A program made the position numbers and the translations under genes. Shown one piece after another: positions 4,084-6,191 of a stretch of 6,191 nucleotides of DNA. Source of the stretch: Proteocatella sp051653405 (GTDB taxonomy: Bacteria; Bacillota; Clostridia; Peptostreptococcales; Filifactoraceae); assembly GCA_051653405.1 (NCBI GenBank), contig JBOFWC010000300.1:1-6191 (forward strand). Reading direction: 5' to 3'. Below the pieces are notes generated by a model. That model was given only the letters and a program-made list of their open reading frames with translations, was not told the origin of the DNA and did no database searches. Every line of letters starts with the position of its first letter. Positions within the stretch are counted from its first letter, which is position 1.

Positions 4084-5436
4084 ATGAGCAAAATAGAAAA
4101 AGATTTAACCCGTGGTAGTGTAATAAAACAGTTATGGTTTTTTGCGCTTCCTTTTATGATATCAAATATAGTACAGTCTTTTTATAATATAGCAGACATG
4201 TTTATTGTAGGAAAATTTGGAGGCCCAATAGGAATATCGGCCGTAAATATTGGGGGGCAGGTAACGTTTTTAATAACGAATATAGTTATAGGCCTAAGTG
4301 TTGGGGGAACTGTTGTAATTGGTCAGTTTATGGGAGCACGAGATAGGAAATCTGTATTAGAATCGATAAGCACGATGATGGTAGCTCTTTTTGTAGCGGC
4401 TATAATAATAACCATATCTATGATTTTACTTACAGATCCAATATTAAAGATGATAAAAACTCCAGCAGAGGCATATTCTCAAGCTAAGGAGTATTTGAGG
4501 ATAACCGTTTCAGGTACGATATTTATTTTTGGATACAATGCGCTTAGTGCGGTAATGAGGGGACTGGGTGATAGCAAGCGTCCACTTTATTTTGTAATTA
4601 TAGCATGCGCCATAAATATAGTTTTAGACATTGCATTTGTTGGGTATTTAAAAATGGGGGCCAAAGGAGCAGCGTTTGCTACAATAATATCTCAGGCCTC
4701 AAGTATGATACTATGTATAAGGTATCTTCAAAATACAGATTTTATGTTCGACTTTAAGTTAAAGTCATTTAAATTTTATAAAGATAAATTTATTATGCTT
4801 ATGCAAGTTGGAATTCCAACATCAATTCAAAACGTAGCAGTAAATATATCATTTTTAGTTATGACAGGACTTGTAAATAGTTTTGGAGTAAATGCTTCAG
4901 CAGCGCTTGGAGTAATTTCAAAATATAATTCATTTGCAATACTTCCAGCAATAGCAGTGGGTTCTTCCGTATCAGCGATGGTAGCTCAAAACATGGGAGC
5001 AGGCAAAATTGAAAGAGCGAAACATACGATGTATGTGGGAATACTACTAGCCTCAGCTATAACAGTCCCTATATTTGCCCTTACTCAGCTTTATCCAGTA
5101 CAGATAATAGCGGTATTTGATAATAATCCGCAAATGATAGCTGCCGGGGTTGAGTACTTGAGAACGCTTTCGCTTGACTATATTATAGTACCATTTATAT
5201 TTTGTATGAATGGACTTATAACAGGAGCGGGACATTCGATGTTTTCATCTATAAATGGAGTTATTTCATCGTTACTTCTTAGAGTTCCATTTGCGTATAT
5301 ATTAGGAATGTATATGGGATATGGACTTTCAGGAATAGGTTTTGCAGCACCGCTTGCAAGTATTGGTGCATTAATTTTATGTATTTTTTATTATGTTTCA
5401 GGGAAATGGACTAATAATACAATTATAGAAAATTAA
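4084..5436 (+). CDS. MATE-family multidrug/toxin efflux transporter
   Basis: This 450-residue integral membrane protein belongs to the MATE (MatE) antiporter family, which exports small molecules using a sodium or proton gradient. The N terminus carries the family opening, with LWFFALPFMISNIVQSFYN (17-35) leading to IADMFIVGKFGG (36-47). The two six-helix halves show their internal symmetry: GQFMGARDRKSV (80-91) in the first matches AQNMGAGKIERAK (301-313) in the second, and VMRGLGDSKRP (157-167) matches ITGAGHSM (379-386). About twelve hydrophobic segments fill the length. I chose ATG 4084 because AGGAGGG (4074-4080) sits directly before it; an in-frame ATG at 4063 would add seven residues but lacks a good ribosome binding site. 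The response regulator gene begins 15 nt after the stop, so they are probably cotranscribed. Substrate cannot be read from the sequence; clostridial relatives are usually annotated only as MATE efflux proteins. Confidence 0.93.
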   Translation: MSKIEKDLTRGSVIKQLWFFALPFMISNIVQSFYNIADMFIVGKFGGPIGISAVNIGGQVTFLITNIVIGLSVGGTVVIGQFMGARDRKSVLESISTMMVALFVAAIIITISMILLTDPILKMIKTPAEAYSQAKEYLRITVSGTIFIFGYNALSAVMRGLGDSKRPLYFVIIACAINIVLDIAFVGYLKMGAKGAAFATIISQASSMILCIRYLQNTDFMFDFKLKSFKFYKDKFIMLMQVGIPTSIQNVAVNISFLVMTGLVNSFGVNASAALGVISKYNSFAILPAIAVGSSVSAMVAQNMGAGKIERAKHTMYVGILLASAITVPIFALTQLYPVQIIAVFDNNPQMIAAGVEYLRTLSLDYIIVPFIFCMNGLITGAGHSMFSSINGVISSLLLRVPFAYILGMYMGYGLSGIGFAAPLASIGALILCIFYYVSGKWTNNTIIEN

Positions 5437-5451
5437 ATAGGGGAACTATAT

Positions 5452-6174
5452 ATGGTAAAAATTGCAGTTTGTGATGATATGGAAGTTGACAGGGATAGGA
5501 TAATAAGGCATATTGAAACTTATTTTAAGGAAAACCCATATAATTATCAAATTTTTGAATTTGATAAAGGCTCAAAACTGGTAGCAGATTATATGGATGA
5601 ATATATGCAGTATGATTTAATATTCTTGGATATATTTATAAAAGATGATAATGGGATAGATATTGCTAAGGCGATAAGAAAGTATTCAAATGATGTAAAA
5701 ATAATATTTATGAGTACCTCAAGGGAATTTGCACTTGAGAGCTACGATGTTTTTGCATATAGTTATCTTTTAAAGCCTGTCGAACAATCCAAGGTAGTAT
5801 TTTTGATGGATAAATATTTAAACGAGACAAATGAGTCGAGAAAGTGCCTCACAGTGACACTAAGAGGTAAAATAATAAATGTAAATTATTCAGATATTGT
5901 ATATATTGAAAGTAAAAATACTGCGGTTATAATTCACAAGAAGAACGGCGAAAATATAAAGATTTATGATAAGCTTTGTAATATAGAACATAGGCTAAAC
6001 AATAGAAGATTTTTGAGATGTCATCAGAGCTATATAATAAATATGGACTATGTAAACTGTGTCGATACAGAGTTTGAGACAGTTACTAATGACAAGGTAC
6101 TTATAAGGAAGCGTGGATTAAAAGAGATAAAGGATAAATATTATAAGTATACAATGGAAAGAATAGAGTGCTAG
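5452..6174 (+). CDS. Response regulator, REC-LytTR (AgrA/VirR type)
   Basis: This 240-residue cytoplasmic transcription factor has a receiver domain (about 1-122) and a LytTR DNA-binding domain (about 134-236). Receiver residues are complete: the acidic pair D8-D9 in AVCDDME, phosphoacceptor D60 in DLIFLDIFIKDDNGID, the S/T switch at 88-89 in IIFMSTSREFALESYD, and K108 in YLLKPVEQ. FAYSYLLKPV is typical of LytTR regulators. The LytTR part has VNYSDIVYIES (144-154), RFLRCHQSYIINMDYV (186-201) and the end helix KEIKDKYYKY. ATG 5452 follows TAGGGGAA (5438-5445) with about 8 nt spacing, and the gene trails the MATE exporter by 15 nt. In such loci a GHKL-type sensor kinase is often encoded next door; none is visible before the window ends at 6191. 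Whether it controls the exporter or a peptide/quorum-type output is unknown. Confidence 0.93.
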   Translation: MVKIAVCDDMEVDRDRIIRHIETYFKENPYNYQIFEFDKGSKLVADYMDEYMQYDLIFLDIFIKDDNGIDIAKAIRKYSNDVKIIFMSTSREFALESYDVFAYSYLLKPVEQSKVVFLMDKYLNETNESRKCLTVTLRGKIINVNYSDIVYIESKNTAVIIHKKNGENIKIYDKLCNIEHRLNNRRFLRCHQSYIINMDYVNCVDTEFETVTNDKVLIRKRGLKEIKDKYYKYTMERIEC

Positions 6175-6191
6175 GACAATTGAAATTGTAG

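Noticed and set aside
5053..5235. Minus-strand open frame of 60 codons within the MATE gene
   Set aside because: It lies antisense inside a strongly conserved membrane protein gene, has a low-complexity Y/K/R-rich translation and no recognisable domain; it is a shadow frame.
6176..6189. Small inverted repeat ACAATT-GA-AATTGT at the window end
   Set aside because: The arms are six A/T-rich bases with a two-base loop, and the window stops two bases later, so neither a terminator nor the next gene start can be judged.

Overview
The window is AT-rich, Gram-positive-type DNA with strong Shine-Dalgarno sequences and short intergenic gaps. A sigV/rsiV pair of the Bacillus/Clostridioides type, a clostridial-looking MATE exporter and two LytTR regulators point to a low-GC Firmicute. 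I favour an anaerobic member of the Clostridia, perhaps near Peptostreptococcaceae, but the sequence alone does not fix the genus. It reads as ordinary chromosome: I see no transposase, integrase, tRNA, rRNA or CRISPR repeat.

Layout. (1) 1-147 is the C-terminal tail of a LytTR response regulator, closed by a hairpin terminator. (2) 235-1817 is a lysozyme-response type sigma/anti-sigma operon. A near-perfect ECF promoter (TGAAAC-N17-CGTC) precedes sigV, which is followed after 15 nt by rsiV, a membrane-anchored anti-sigma factor with a DUF3298 sensor domain. (3) A 14-bp hairpin at 1841-1883 can end transcription from both sides. (4) On the minus strand is a deoR-deoB operon: an E. coli DeoR-like repressor followed by phosphopentomutase, for nucleoside and deoxyribose-phosphate catabolism. 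(5) A divergent intergenic region of about 220 bp is rich in palindromes, one of them lying on the deoR promoter. (6) On the plus strand, a MATE-family exporter is followed after 15 nt by a complete REC-LytTR response regulator. The window ends just after that gene, so any partner kinase lies outside.

How the genes work together. SigV should activate its own promoter once RsiV is destroyed by regulated proteolysis. In B. subtilis, lysozyme binding exposes RsiV to signal peptidase. This RsiV has a signal-peptidase-like site just after its membrane segment. It also has an internal ATG with a strong ribosome binding site exactly in front of a complete signal peptide. That could give a second, secreted sensor-only product from the same gene, and it is the most interesting observation here. 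The deo genes and the MATE/LytTR genes look like separate units that share only the divergent control region.

I do not see a wholly new multi-gene system. The notable points are the possible dual product of rsiV, the replaced tyrosine in its presumed lysozyme-binding loop, the lack of an ordinary start codon for deoR at the expected position, and the palindromes between deoR and the MATE gene.
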